Of a DNA stretch of 64,000 nucleotides, positions 28,676 to 36,494 are shown piece after piece. Source of the stretch: Halopiger xanaduensis SH-6 (GTDB lineage: Archaea; Halobacteriota; Halobacteria; Halobacteriales; Natrialbaceae); NCBI RefSeq assembly GCF_000217715.1, contig NC_015666.1:1128270-1192269 (forward strand), read 5' to 3'. Under the pieces are notes generated by a model that worked only from the letters and a program-made list of their open reading frames with translations, did not search any database and was not told where the DNA came from. Numbering within the stretch: position 1 is the stretch's first letter; each line of letters starts with the position of its first letter. The translations under genes were made by a program, and so were the position numbers.

Positions 28676-28761
28676 GAAAATGATAATGACAGCAATCGTG
28701 TGTGAGCGACGACAGCGCCGTCGCTGCTCAATCAGCATCGGCGTCGCGAAAAGCCCTTCGT
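28676..28761 (-). ncRNA. Candidate structured small RNA, unit 1
   Basis: Predicted to start at 28761, 30 nt below the first T of the promoter repeat at 28761-28791. The 5' end ACGAAGGGC forms a hairpin with CGAA (nt 2-5) and TTCG (nt 12-15). A larger GCGAC/GTCGC hairpin follows. The 3' end is uncertain; a TTTT run at 28680-28677 is a candidate. No ORF with coding character fits. It lies 61 bases from the start of the epsilon-family gene, so it could instead be that gene's leader. Confidence 0.4.
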
Positions 28762-28791
28762 AGCTTCACCTTGTGACCAGAAGCACTTAAA
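28761..28791 (-). promoter_or_regulatory. Promoter repeat 1 (TTTAAGT ... CACAAGGTGAAGCTA)
   Basis: One of eight 31-nt elements on the minus strand. TATA-like TTTAAGT is at 28791-28785, the conserved core CACAAGGTG is in the middle, and a conserved A lies exactly 30 nt below the first T. Confidence 0.65.
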
Positions 28792-28895
28792 GAACGTCGG
28801 CGGTGACCGGGGCGCGCCGAACTACCGGTCCGACGCAGTAGTATCGACGGACCGGTGGCTACGAGAGGCAGTATACATCGGAAAATCTTCTTCGT
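28792..28895 (-). ncRNA. Candidate structured small RNA, unit 2
   Basis: About 104 nt between promoter repeat 2 and the TATA box of repeat 1. Its main domain is a perfect 9-bp stem (ACCGGTCCG at 28824-28832 with CGGACCGGT at 28848-28856, 15-nt loop), the strongest hairpin of the array. The 5' end belongs to the ACGAAG class, with a weak GAA/TTC terminal hairpin. No ORF is present. Confidence 0.5.
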
Positions 28896-28925
28896 ATCTT
28901 CAGCTTGTATCGAGAACCACTTAAA
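28895..28925 (-). promoter_or_regulatory. Promoter repeat 2
   Basis: TTTAAGT at 28925-28919, core ATACAAGCTGAAGAT. It is the most divergent of the eight, but the 30-nt TATA-to-A distance is kept. Confidence 0.55.
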
Positions 28926-29016
28926 GCGATTCGGGGACGCTACGATTCGCAGCGAGTGCCGGTCGATAACCGTCGCTACCGAATTGAGGACTCGAGAAGC
29001 GACGACTTCCCGTCAT
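28926..29016 (-). ncRNA. Candidate structured small RNA, unit 3
   Basis: About 91 nt beginning ATGACGGGAAGTCG. The 5' hairpin pairs GGGAA (nt 6-10) with TTCTC (nt 19-23). The second hairpin pairs AGCGA/TCGCT (28951-28955 with 28973-28977) with an inner CGGT/ACCG stem. ATTCGG pairs with CCGAAT near the 3' end. An ATG at the 5' end opens no meaningful ORF. Confidence 0.5.
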
Positions 29017-29046
29017 AGCTCTACTTTGTAGCCAGAAGAACTTAAA
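29016..29046 (-). promoter_or_regulatory. Promoter repeat 3
   Basis: TTTAAGT at 29046-29040, core TACAAAGTAGAGCTA, conserved A 30 nt below the first T. Confidence 0.65.
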
Positions 29047-29151
29047 CGAGTGACGCGATCGGTCGACCCGCAACCGGGAGTACGGCAGTTGCGGGCCGCC
29101 CGAGAGAAGCAACTACTGAGAATGGGACACCGCAGAACGTCTTCCCGTCAT
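29047..29151 (-). ncRNA. Candidate structured small RNA, unit 4
   Basis: About 105 nt beginning ATGACGGGAAGACG. It contains a perfect 8-bp stem (CCCGCAAC at 29067-29074 with GTTGCGGG at 29088-29095). TGACG at its 5' end (29150-29146) pairs with CGTCA at the 3' side (complement of 29051-29055), closing the molecule. The terminal GGAA/TTCT hairpin is also possible. It lies just downstream of the nucleotidyltransferase gene. Confidence 0.5.
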
Positions 29152-29181
29152 AGCTCCACTTTGTGACCAGAGTGACTTAAA
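29151..29181 (-). promoter_or_regulatory. Promoter repeat 4
   Basis: TTTAAGT at 29181-29175, core CACAAAGTGGAGCTA, conserved A 30 nt below the first T. It begins 50 bases after the nucleotidyltransferase stop codon. Confidence 0.65.
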
Positions 29182-29230
29182 GGAGCGTTGACGGTCGGTG
29201 ATCGGGGCGCTCCATCGGCGATGGGGCCGA

Positions 29231-30160
29231 TCATCGCACCGCTTCGATCACGTCGTCGATGAACGCGTTCAGTCGTTCGCAATCGGGGCCGTCCCGCACG
29301 TGTACTGCGGGATCGATCCGCTTCGGCGGGTGGGCGAACTCGCGTCCGACCCGATCGCCGACGCGGACGCCGCCCTCTCCGCGGCGCTTCCGCTCGAGCA
29401 GCGTCTGCGCCCGATCGATTCGATCGGCATCGAAGACCGCCGGCGCCTGCTCGGCCAGGAACTTCTCGAAGTCGATCGCCGGCAGGTTGTGGTCGCCGCG
29501 CTCGCCGGTTTCCTTCAAATAGCGAGCGTACATCGCCGCGCGGAAGACCGTGAGGTTCCGTTTCACCGTCGGCCGGGTCCGCGTTTCCTCGAATCGCTCG
29601 TCGTCGGCCGCGATCGTCATCGTCCCGGTGTCGCTGTCAGCGGCTTCGACGACGTAACCGTTCTCGGTTCGCTCGAGGATCGGAAAGATCGCGTCGTCGC
29701 TGCGGACCAGGTGGTCGGAGAGGTACTTCCGGTAGTTGTTCGCGGCGATCGCCCGCCAGTCGTGGTAGCACTCGATCGGGTTGTACGCACGCGTAATGTA
29801 CTCCATCAGATCGTCGGGGTCGTACAGGACGCGGTACCGAACCGGACTCCGTAGGAGATCGATCGCGCCCTCGTTGGAGTCGGCGAGCAACCCCGCGAAC
29901 TTGCGGACGTTCAGTCCCTGGAACTCGACGTCGCCACCGCTGTCGGTGATCGTCTCGCTCGCTCCCTCGAGGTGTGCGTAGGTCCGGAGGTCGTCGGGGA
30001 CGTAGACGAAGCCGACGTCGTAGTCGCTCTCCGGGCTCGCGGCGCCCCACGCGTGACTGCCGCGGGCGACCGCGAACGCGACGGTGACGTCGTGGCGCTG
30101 CTCGAGGGCTGCGAGACGGTCGTCGATTGTCTCGTGGACGTGCGTCGGAACGGCTGTCAT
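29231..30160 (-). CDS. Predicted nucleotidyltransferase (COG3541-like, DNA polymerase beta superfamily)
   Basis: 309 residues. The nucleotidyltransferase signature GSHAWGAASPESDYDVGF (GS, then DxD) lies at about 33-50. A later acidic residue in GGDVEFQGLNVRKF probably completes the metal triad. The rest is helical (NYRKYLSDHLV, AAMYARYLKETGE). Members of this family are predicted to transfer nucleotides to a macromolecule; the substrate here is unknown. It is flanked by seven structured-RNA units and driven by the same promoter element (30226-30256) that precedes each of them. A role in modifying those RNAs is my inference. Confidence 0.85.
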   Translation of the reverse strand: MTAVPTHVHETIDDRLAALEQRHDVTVAFAVARGSHAWGAASPESDYDVGFVYVPDDLRTYAHLEGASETITDSGGDVEFQGLNVRKFAGLLADSNEGAIDLLRSPVRYRVLYDPDDLMEYITRAYNPIECYHDWRAIAANNYRKYLSDHLVRSDDAIFPILERTENGYVVEAADSDTGTMTIAADDERFEETRTRPTVKRNLTVFRAAMYARYLKETGERGDHNLPAIDFEKFLAEQAPAVFDADRIDRAQTLLERKRRGEGGVRVGDRVGREFAHPPKRIDPAVHVRDGPDCERLNAFIDDVIEAVR

Positions 30161-30225
30161 CGCATCGTTCGGAAACGGCGGCGCAACTGCTCGCGGGGAT
30201 AACTGTCGACGAAAATCTCCCTTCG

Positions 30226-30256
30226 TAGCTCCACTTTGTAATCAGAACCACTTAAA
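30226..30256 (-). promoter_or_regulatory. Promoter repeat 5, upstream of the nucleotidyltransferase
   Basis: TTTAAGT at 30256-30250, core TACAAAGTGGAGCTA. The predicted transcript starts at 30226 and has a 66-nt leader before the ATG at 30160. The leader begins with an ACGAA/TTCGT hairpin (nt 1-5 with 14-18), matching the 5' hairpin of the RNA units. This copy fixes the reading direction of the whole array. Confidence 0.7.
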
Positions 30257-30342
30257 GGAACGTCGCTGACTCGAGTCGCCGATCGCTCGCGCCACCGGTT
30301 GCTGTCGAGTATAGTAGTCCGCGGAGAACGACTTCCCGTCAT
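30257..30342 (-). ncRNA. Candidate structured small RNA, unit 6
   Basis: About 86 nt beginning ATGACGGGAAGTCG. Two alternatives use the same 5' bases: a local hairpin GGGAA/TTCTC, or a closing stem of CGACTTCC (30329-30336) with GGAACGTCG (30257-30265) containing one bulged base. An internal GACTCGAGTC palindrome lies at 30268-30277. No ORF is present. Confidence 0.5.
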
Positions 30343-30372
30343 AGCTCTACCTTGTGAGCAGAGATACTTAAA
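30342..30372 (-). promoter_or_regulatory. Promoter repeat 6
   Basis: TTTAAGT at 30372-30366, core CACAAGGTAGAGCTA, conserved A 30 nt below the first T. Confidence 0.65.
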
Positions 30373-30476
30373 ACGACGACGGGTTAGCGGGATAGTTCAC
30401 CACCGGTCAATAGCAGCCACTGACCGGCGAGCTACCGGTGAACGAATGCGCCTCGAGAACGGCGAGTCTCCGTCGT
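30373..30476 (-). ncRNA. Candidate structured small RNA, unit 7
   Basis: About 104 nt, the clearest fold of the array. The predicted first seven bases ACGACGG (30476-30470) pair with CCGTCGT near the 3' end (complement of 30376-30382). Inside, GTTCACC/GGTGAAC (30395-30401 with 30437-30443) encloses CCGGTCA/TGACCGG (30403-30409 with 30421-30427). All arms pair perfectly. No ORF is present. Confidence 0.55.
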
Positions 30477-30506
30477 ATCTATACCTTGTGGGCAGAATCA
30501 CTTAAA
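30476..30506 (-). promoter_or_regulatory. Promoter repeat 7
   Basis: TTTAAGT at 30506-30500, core CACAAGGTATAGATA, conserved A 30 nt below the first T. Confidence 0.6.
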
Positions 30507-30578
30507 CCCGAATCGGCAATGCGGACGGAGTCGAGACTCGGTCGGTAGCGATCCCGAGAGAACCCGTCGTTCCGTCAT
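30507..30578 (-). ncRNA. Candidate structured small RNA, unit 8
   Basis: About 72 nt, the shortest unit, beginning ATGACGGAACGACGG. The 5' GACGGA (30576-30571) pairs with TCCGTC (complement of 30524-30529). CTCGG/CCGAG (30537-30541 with 30554-30558) forms an inner stem. An alternative local hairpin pairs GAAC (nt 7-10) with GTTC (nt 16-19). Confidence 0.45.
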
Positions 30579-30608
30579 AGCTTCACCTTGTGACTAGAGC
30601 GACTTAAA
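30578..30608 (-). promoter_or_regulatory. Promoter repeat 8
   Basis: TTTAAGT at 30608-30602, core CACAAGGTGAAGCTA, conserved A 30 nt below the first T. It is the first element of the array in the direction of transcription. Confidence 0.65.
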
Positions 30609-30718
30609 GAAATCCGGCGTCGTACTCGGCCGTCACACCACGGCGCAGCCGGCGACCGCGAGGCGCCGTCCGAGCCGCGGCACCCACCCTTTTGTCGATT
30701 CGACGCGAACGGCCGCGT

Positions 30719-30955
30719 ATGGTAACGCTGTACCAGCTCGACGGCTGTCCGTACTGCGAGGCCGTCGCCGACCGACTCGAGGAACTCGACATCGACTACG
30801 AGAGCGTCTGGGTCGACGCGCCCCACTCCGAGCGCGACGAGGTCAAGCGCGTTTCCGGGCAGCGCCAGGTCCCCGTCATCGTCGACGAGGAGTACGGCGT
30901 GACGATGGCCGAATCCGAGCGGATCCTCGACTTCCTCGAGACGAGCTACGCCTGA
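30719..30955 (+). CDS. Glutaredoxin-like protein
   Basis: 78 residues from the ATG at 30719. The thioredoxin-fold redox motif CPYC lies at about 10-13 (LDGCPYCEAV). The conserved cis-Pro segment is QVPVIVD, followed by the C-terminal helix. It probably reduces disulfides with small thiols such as gamma-glutamylcysteine, known from haloarchaea. It stands alone and is divergent from the RNA array. Confidence 0.88.
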   Translation: MVTLYQLDGCPYCEAVADRLEELDIDYESVWVDAPHSERDEVKRVSGQRQVPVIVDEEYGVTMAESERILDFLETSYA

Positions 30956-30985
30956 CACCGGCCTCGACGAGTCCAGCCGAGCCCG

Positions 30986-31525
30986 TCACTCGAAGACGAC
31001 GGCGCTGTCCGCGTCCGAAACGACCGCCCCGTCCTGTGCCGCGAACGCCTCGTGGAGATTGTCGTACGTGTCCTCGAGCGCCTCGACGATAACGGCGGTA
31101 TCGCTGATGACGGGCATGAAGTTCGTGTCGCCCTCCCAGCGCGGGACGACGTGGGTGTGTAGATGATCGTCGATCGAGCCGCCGGCGCCGTCGCCGAGAT
31201 TGAGTCCGGCGTTGAACCCGTCGGGTTCGAGGGCGTCCTCGAGGGCGTCGAACGTGCGCTGTTTCAACCGGGCGTGGTCGAGCAGCTGTTCGTCCTCGAG
31301 CTCGCCGTAGTCGCCGGTGTGGGCGCGGGGAATGACCATCACGTGGCCCGGGTTGTAGGGGTAGTTGTTCAGCATGACGAAGGCGTGCTCGCTGCGCGCG
31401 ACGAGCAGGTTTTCCCGGTCGTCGTGCTGCTCGGGGAACTCGCAGAAGACGCAGTCCTCGACGTCGGCGTTTTTCTCGTCGCGTCTGATCCACTCGATCC
31501 GCCACGGTGCGAACACCTGCTCCAT
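30986..31525 (-). CDS. HIT family hydrolase
   Basis: 179 residues from the ATG at 31525 (MEQVFAPWRIEWI). The histidine-triad motif is HLHTHVVPRW near 125, with GLNLGDGAGGSIDDH before it. An N-terminal CVFCEF pair probably binds zinc with a later His. The protein resembles the AP4A phosphorylase/galactose-1-phosphate-like branch of the HIT family, acting on nucleoside polyphosphates. It is convergent with the glutaredoxin gene. Confidence 0.88.
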   Translation of the reverse strand: MEQVFAPWRIEWIRRDEKNADVEDCVFCEFPEQHDDRENLLVARSEHAFVMLNNYPYNPGHVMVIPRAHTGDYGELEDEQLLDHARLKQRTFDALEDALEPDGFNAGLNLGDGAGGSIDDHLHTHVVPRWEGDTNFMPVISDTAVIVEALEDTYDNLHEAFAAQDGAVVSDADSAVVFE

Positions 31526-31610
31526 ACGCGGGGGCATTCGCGCCGGCCCTATACTGGTTGCGCACGAGCGCGGCGCGCGACGGGTTGTGGCAAGAACTGC
31601 CGACAGCGGC

Positions 31611-31750
31611 CGTCGGTAATAGCAAATTACTACGATTTCAGGAAATTCCTGTGAGCGTTACATACGCGCTGAGAAACACACATAAACGATATCGAACTAT
31701 CTCAGCGCGTTTCGTCCCGGAGCGGCCTGCTCCGGCCCGTTTCGACTCAC
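31611..31750. other. Intergenic cluster of perfect inverted repeats
   Basis: Between the divergent HIT and DUF7835 genes, in order: GTAAT/ATTAC (31616-31620 with 31626-31630), the palindrome CAGGAAATTCCTG (31639-31651), a 10-bp perfect stem CGCGCTGAGA/TCTCAGCGCG (31665-31674 with 31700-31709), and a 7-bp hairpin CCGGAGC-ggcct-GCTCCGG (31717-31735). The last two stems are enclosed by GTGAG/CTCAC (31651-31655 with 31746-31750), giving a three-way-junction shape. It may be a structured RNA or an operator cluster. Confidence 0.45.
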
Positions 31751-31802
31751 ATCTCGAAATGAAGCGGGGCTTTAAGCTACGACTAACGCAAGTAAACCGG
31801 TA

Positions 31803-32003
31803 ATGGCAACGACAGATGACTCATTCAATGGGATGACCGAACACTGTGACGACTGCGACCTGGATACGTTACACGAGGTGTCGGTCCAGATTCGAACCGA
31901 GAGCCTCAAAGAGGAGAACTCGCAGTTCTCCCGCGAGCCCTACCGCGTCAGCGAGTGCCAGCGCTGTGGCAATCGCACGAGTCAGCGGATGAACAACGCG
32001 TAA
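31803..32003 (+). CDS. Small zinc-finger protein (DUF7835-like)
   Basis: 66 residues. Two zinc knuckles (CDDCDLDTLHEV at about 15-18 and CQRCGNRTSQRM near the end) are joined by a short segment. It resembles a conserved haloarchaeal single-gene family (DUF7835-like, from memory). TTTAAGC at 31771-31777 lies about 32 nt before the ATG. Function unknown. Confidence 0.75.
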   Translation: MATTDDSFNGMTEHCDDCDLDTLHEVSVQIRTESLKEENSQFSREPYRVSECQRCGNRTSQRMNNA

Positions 32004-32112
32004 TCCGGCCCACCCCCAGAACAGCAATCGACTACCGCCCTGATCTCTCTCCGCTCTCCACTCCAGGTCGCCGCCCGTACGGGCGTCACCGGTTGGGAAC
32101 CGCGATCCTGGA

Positions 32113-33027
32113 CTACTCGTTTTCGTCCTTCGTCGTTACCTCACAGCCGTCTTCGGTGACGATGACGGTGTGTTCCTTCTGACTGACGAGGTAGCCGTCG
32201 TCCTCCTTGAGCACGGGGTAGCCGTGGACGATATCGTTTCGCTTGAGCCGTCGCAGCGCCATCTCCGGGCGATCCGTCTCGAGCCAGCGCGTCGCGAACG
32301 GCAGCGTCCGGAATTCCTCGGTGATCTGGTCGAGCGCTGCGCGGGCTTGGCGATTCCGAACGGTCCCCTCGTGCTCGAGCGCGAAAATCTCCTCGCTGGC
32401 GCCCTCGGTGACCTTGCCGCCGCCGTCGGTCGCGAACGGTTCGATGGCGACGACGTCGCCGACCTCGAGCGTCGCGCCCTGCGAGACGGCGCGGTTGGGG
32501 ATGTTGGGACTGGTGTGCTGTTCCCAGTGGCCCAGCCCGTGCCCGGTGAGGTTGACGACGGGGTTGTAGCCGTAGCCGTCGATGACGTCCTCGATCTCGG
32601 CGCCGATCTCGCCGGTCTCGACGCCCGGTTCGACGACCTCGAGGGCGGCCTCCAGCGCTTGTTCCGAGGCTTCGGCCAGTTCGGGATTGCCCGAGAGGTC
32701 GACGGTGATCGCGGTGTCCGCGAGCCAGCCGTCGACGTGGACGCCGATGTCCAGGTTCACCATCTCCTCGCCGAAGGTGGTGTCGTCGTCGATCGACGGC
32801 GTGGCGTGGGCGGCTTCCTCGTCGATCGAGATGTTGACCGGGAACGCCGGCTCGCCGCCGAGTTCGCGGATTCGATCTTCGGCGTACTCGGCGACCTCGA
32901 GGTGGCTCGCACCGACCTCGACGCGGTCGGCCGCCTCCTCGCGTACCTGCGCGAGAATTCGGCCCGCTTCGCGGTGTTTCTCGTACTTCTCGGACTCGAG
33001 GTCCACCTCCTCGTCGGATTCGGCCAT
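32113..33027 (-). CDS. map: Methionine aminopeptidase, type II
   Basis: 304 residues from the ATG at 33027 (MAESDEEVDLE). The upstream extension is not credible. It removes the initiator Met. Metal ligands are visible in order: NLDIGVHVDGWLADTAITVDL (two Asp), the GHGLGHWEQH segment (His), AIEPFATDG (Glu), and KEHTVIVTEDG (final Glu). The long insertion before the final ligand marks the type II (archaeal/eukaryotic) form. Confidence 0.94.
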   Translation of the reverse strand: MAESDEEVDLESEKYEKHREAGRILAQVREEAADRVEVGASHLEVAEYAEDRIRELGGEPAFPVNISIDEEAAHATPSIDDDTTFGEEMVNLDIGVHVDGWLADTAITVDLSGNPELAEASEQALEAALEVVEPGVETGEIGAEIEDVIDGYGYNPVVNLTGHGLGHWEQHTSPNIPNRAVSQGATLEVGDVVAIEPFATDGGGKVTEGASEEIFALEHEGTVRNRQARAALDQITEEFRTLPFATRWLETDRPEMALRRLKRNDIVHGYPVLKEDDGYLVSQKEHTVIVTEDGCEVTTKDENE

Positions 33028-33381
33028 GTTCCCGGGTTGGTTCGGTCGACAAAAAGAGGTTCCGCCTCCGGGCGGCGTACCGAATGCCGTCGTTTGCGCT
33101 GCTAACCTCCCGTAAACCGGCCGGAACGCGACGAAACGGTCGCGCCGAATTATACCGGATCGGGCCATTCCCACGACCGGCGCGAAAGCGCCAGCGACCA
33201 CCCCGGGTACTTCGTTCGACGAGCGTCGTGATCGTGAACCGGGTCGCCTCGAGACCGTCGAACTGTCCGTCTACAGGTGGACCCTCGTCGCGGTCTCGAG
33301 GCGACTTCGCTCTCCGGAATGGGTGCCGAGAGCGGATTCGGACTCGTCCTCGAGTTCAGTTTCGGCCGTAGACGATCGCAG
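33028..33381. other. 354-base gap with a 15-bp perfect inverted repeat
   Basis: No ORF with coding character. GTCGCCTCGAGACCG (33243-33257) is perfectly complementary to CGGTCTCGAGGCGAC (33291-33305) around a 33-nt loop that can form a small GTCC/GGAC stem. The map promoter lies at the left edge. No other feature is recognised. Confidence 0.5.
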
Positions 33382-34302
33382 TTAGCGTTCCGCTCGCGCC
33401 GTTTGCATCGCCGCACTGTTGTACGCCGAACCGAGCCTTCCCTCCGCGTCGACGGCGATGACGCCGGCGCTCGAGCCGGTCAGTTCGCCGAACTCCTCGA
33501 TCGCCGTCTCGGCCGCCGCCTGCGCGTCGAGGCCGCGTTCGACGTGACTCGCGACCCGACGCGAGAGGGTGACTCGAGCGATGTCCTCGCCCGCGCCCGT
33601 CGCGCTCGCGGCCGCGGCGGGCGAACAGTAGAAGCCGGCGCCGACTTGCGGGACGTCGCCGACCCGGCCGGCGAGCGCGAGCCACCGGCCGCCGGTCGAG
33701 GTCGCCGCCGCGAGGGCGTCGCCGTCGACTGCGACCGCGCCGACGGTATCGTGGTCCTGCGGATCGTTGCTCGCCCGATCTCGTCCGTCGTCGTGATCGC
33801 GGCCGTCGGGGTCCGATTCCGACCGGCCGTACCGCTCGCGGACCCACTCGAGTTCCGCCGTCGTCCCGCCGGTCGGCGGCTCGAGGTCGGCCCACCGCTC
33901 GCGCGTGCGGTCCGCCCAGAGGTCGACGCCGGTCTCGATATCGAACGCCTCGGCCAGCGAGACGGCGTGCTCGCCCGAGACGAACCCGTGGGGCGTCTCC
34001 GCCATGACGACGCGGGCGACGCTGATCGCCCGCTCGACGCCGGGCATCGAGCAGGCCGCGCCGACCGATCGGTCGTCGGTCATGATCCCCGCATCCGTCC
34101 GGATCTCGCCGTCGCTCTGGACGGCGCTGCCGACGCCCGCGTTGAACCGCGGCGAGGACTCGAGGACGTTCACCGCTGCTTCGACCGCGTCGACCGGCGT
34201 CGATCGCTCCGCGCCGGTTTCGGCCGCGCGCTCGAGGACCGCCGCTCTGGGCGCCGGCTCGTCGGGCTCGCTGCCGGCGCCGCCGTGGACGAGTAGCTGC
34301 AT
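33382..34302 (-). CDS. Isoaspartyl peptidase / L-asparaginase (Ntn hydrolase)
   Basis: 306 residues. It begins MQLLVHGGAGS, as family members do. The N-terminal nucleophile exposed by self-cleavage is the Thr in HDTVGAVAVD near residue 186, preceded by a flexible Asp-rich linker. RVGDVPQVGAGFYCS and GTGAGE-like ATGAGEDIAR are substrate-side motifs. The enzyme hydrolyses beta-aspartyl peptides and/or asparagine. Confidence 0.88.
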   Translation of the reverse strand: MQLLVHGGAGSEPDEPAPRAAVLERAAETGAERSTPVDAVEAAVNVLESSPRFNAGVGSAVQSDGEIRTDAGIMTDDRSVGAACSMPGVERAISVARVVMAETPHGFVSGEHAVSLAEAFDIETGVDLWADRTRERWADLEPPTGGTTAELEWVRERYGRSESDPDGRDHDDGRDRASNDPQDHDTVGAVAVDGDALAAATSTGGRWLALAGRVGDVPQVGAGFYCSPAAAASATGAGEDIARVTLSRRVASHVERGLDAQAAAETAIEEFGELTGSSAGVIAVDAEGRLGSAYNSAAMQTARAER

Positions 34303-34394
34303 ACGCGGTTCGACGGGCGTCCGGGATAACGATGTTCTGGGATCGAATCGAAACCCCTACACTTACGACCGCGGCTTGTGAACCGACGGCGACG

Positions 34395-34700
34395 ATGACG
34401 CCGGTCGCCCTCCTCGTCGCGTTCTGTGCCGTCATGTCGGCGGTTGCGCTCGGGCGCGTGCTGCGCGCGGCGTCGCGGGATCCGGTCGACGTCGGCGCGG
34501 CGCAGGTCGTCGTCGGAATTACGCTCGGGACCGTTCTGTGGGTCGGCTCCGTCGAATCCTGGCTGACGGGGGTCACGCGGATCGTCGTCGGTATCCTCGC
34601 CCTGGCAGCGATCTGTCTCGGCGTCACGACGATCGTTCGATACTGGGACGATCCCGGCCGAGAGCGGCCGCGGTGCGATCAGGATGAACCTTCACGATAA
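34395..34700 (+). CDS. Small membrane protein of unknown function
   Basis: 101 residues from the ATG at 34395. Three hydrophobic segments are visible (VALLVAFCAVMSAVALG, AQVVVGITLGTVLWVG, IVVGILALAAICLGVTTIV) followed by a charged tail. No family is recognised. An upstream ATG at 34332 would add a 21-residue hydrophilic extension and is less likely. Confidence 0.55.
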   Translation: MTPVALLVAFCAVMSAVALGRVLRAASRDPVDVGAAQVVVGITLGTVLWVGSVESWLTGVTRIVVGILALAAICLGVTTIVRYWDDPGRERPRCDQDEPSR

Positions 34701-34963
34701 TACAATATAGACGAATGCCGGGTTTGCCGGCGTTCTCCCGCGAGTATCGTCGACCGCAAGTTTGGATTTTCAGCCCGATACGCCCGTTATACGACGAATG
34801 TTTATACGACCGTGAATTCCGATCCGGTGGGAGTTTCGCGATTACACGCGCTGTCGCTCATTATTATCGACGAATACGACCCCTGCTAATCGACGAACGA
34901 CGTTCACGGACGGGGAAAGAAATGGTAGGTCTTTTACCCCCATCGGGGCACCGTACAGACGAA
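34701..34963. promoter_or_regulatory. Region upstream of icd
   Basis: 263 bases without a credible gene; the in-frame extension of icd through here looks non-coding. A CTTTTACC box near 34931-34938 lies about 30 nt before the icd ATG, consistent with a leaderless transcript. Confidence 0.5.
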
Positions 34964-36220
<1,257 letters not shown>

Positions 36221-36241
<21 letters not shown>

Positions 36242-36355
36242 AAAGCTTCTCGTCCTCTCGCGGCTGCGCCGCGAGAACATCGAAAAACTCTCGTAGAGAG
36301 TTTTTCGAGCAGTCAGAACGCTGCTCGTTCTGACGATATCGAGAAACTGTCGTAA
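36221..36355 (+). repeat. Iterated icd 3' end with perfect hairpins
   Basis: Three copies of the terminal codons N/D-I-E-K-L-S-stop lie at 36221-36241 (the gene itself), 36276-36296 and 36335-36355. They differ only at synonymous positions apart from Asn to Asp and TAG to TAA. Four perfect hairpins are interleaved: 36226-36252 (11 bp, loop cgtag containing the stop codon), 36256-36276 (8 bp), 36280-36308 (12 bp, loop cgtag containing the copied stop), and 36312-36334 (9 bp). Confidence 0.85.
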
Positions 36356-36494
36356 GCCGCACTGACGACGATCCGCGGTTTTCACTCTCTTTCATTTTTG
36401 TCACCGATTGCCTCTCAGCGGGAGCTGTGCGCTCTCGAGTCCCGCTTGGACCGTGTCGTAACGTTCTCACGACGGGACTCCCTATCCCGTCGTA

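Noticed and set aside
28792-30578. tRNA or tRNA-like molecules in the array
   Set aside because: No T-loop, anticodon arm or CCA-like ends could be aligned in any unit.
28792-30578. C/D or H/ACA guide RNAs
   Set aside because: I found no C/D box pair or ACA near the 3' ends in consistent positions.
28754-30608. CRISPR array
   Set aside because: The repeats are imperfect, intervals are 102-135 bases (not 30-45), spacers fold and pair with the repeat edges, and no cas gene is near. The fixed TATA-to-A distance and the gene-proximal copy fit promoters instead.
34715-34963. N-terminal extension of isocitrate dehydrogenase
   Set aside because: The extension has no similarity to the family, and a promoter box sits just before the ATG at 34964.
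36256-36276. Separate small RNA in the icd hairpin array
   Set aside because: The hairpins are best explained as gene-end remnants and stop-codon hairpins; no independent promoter is visible.
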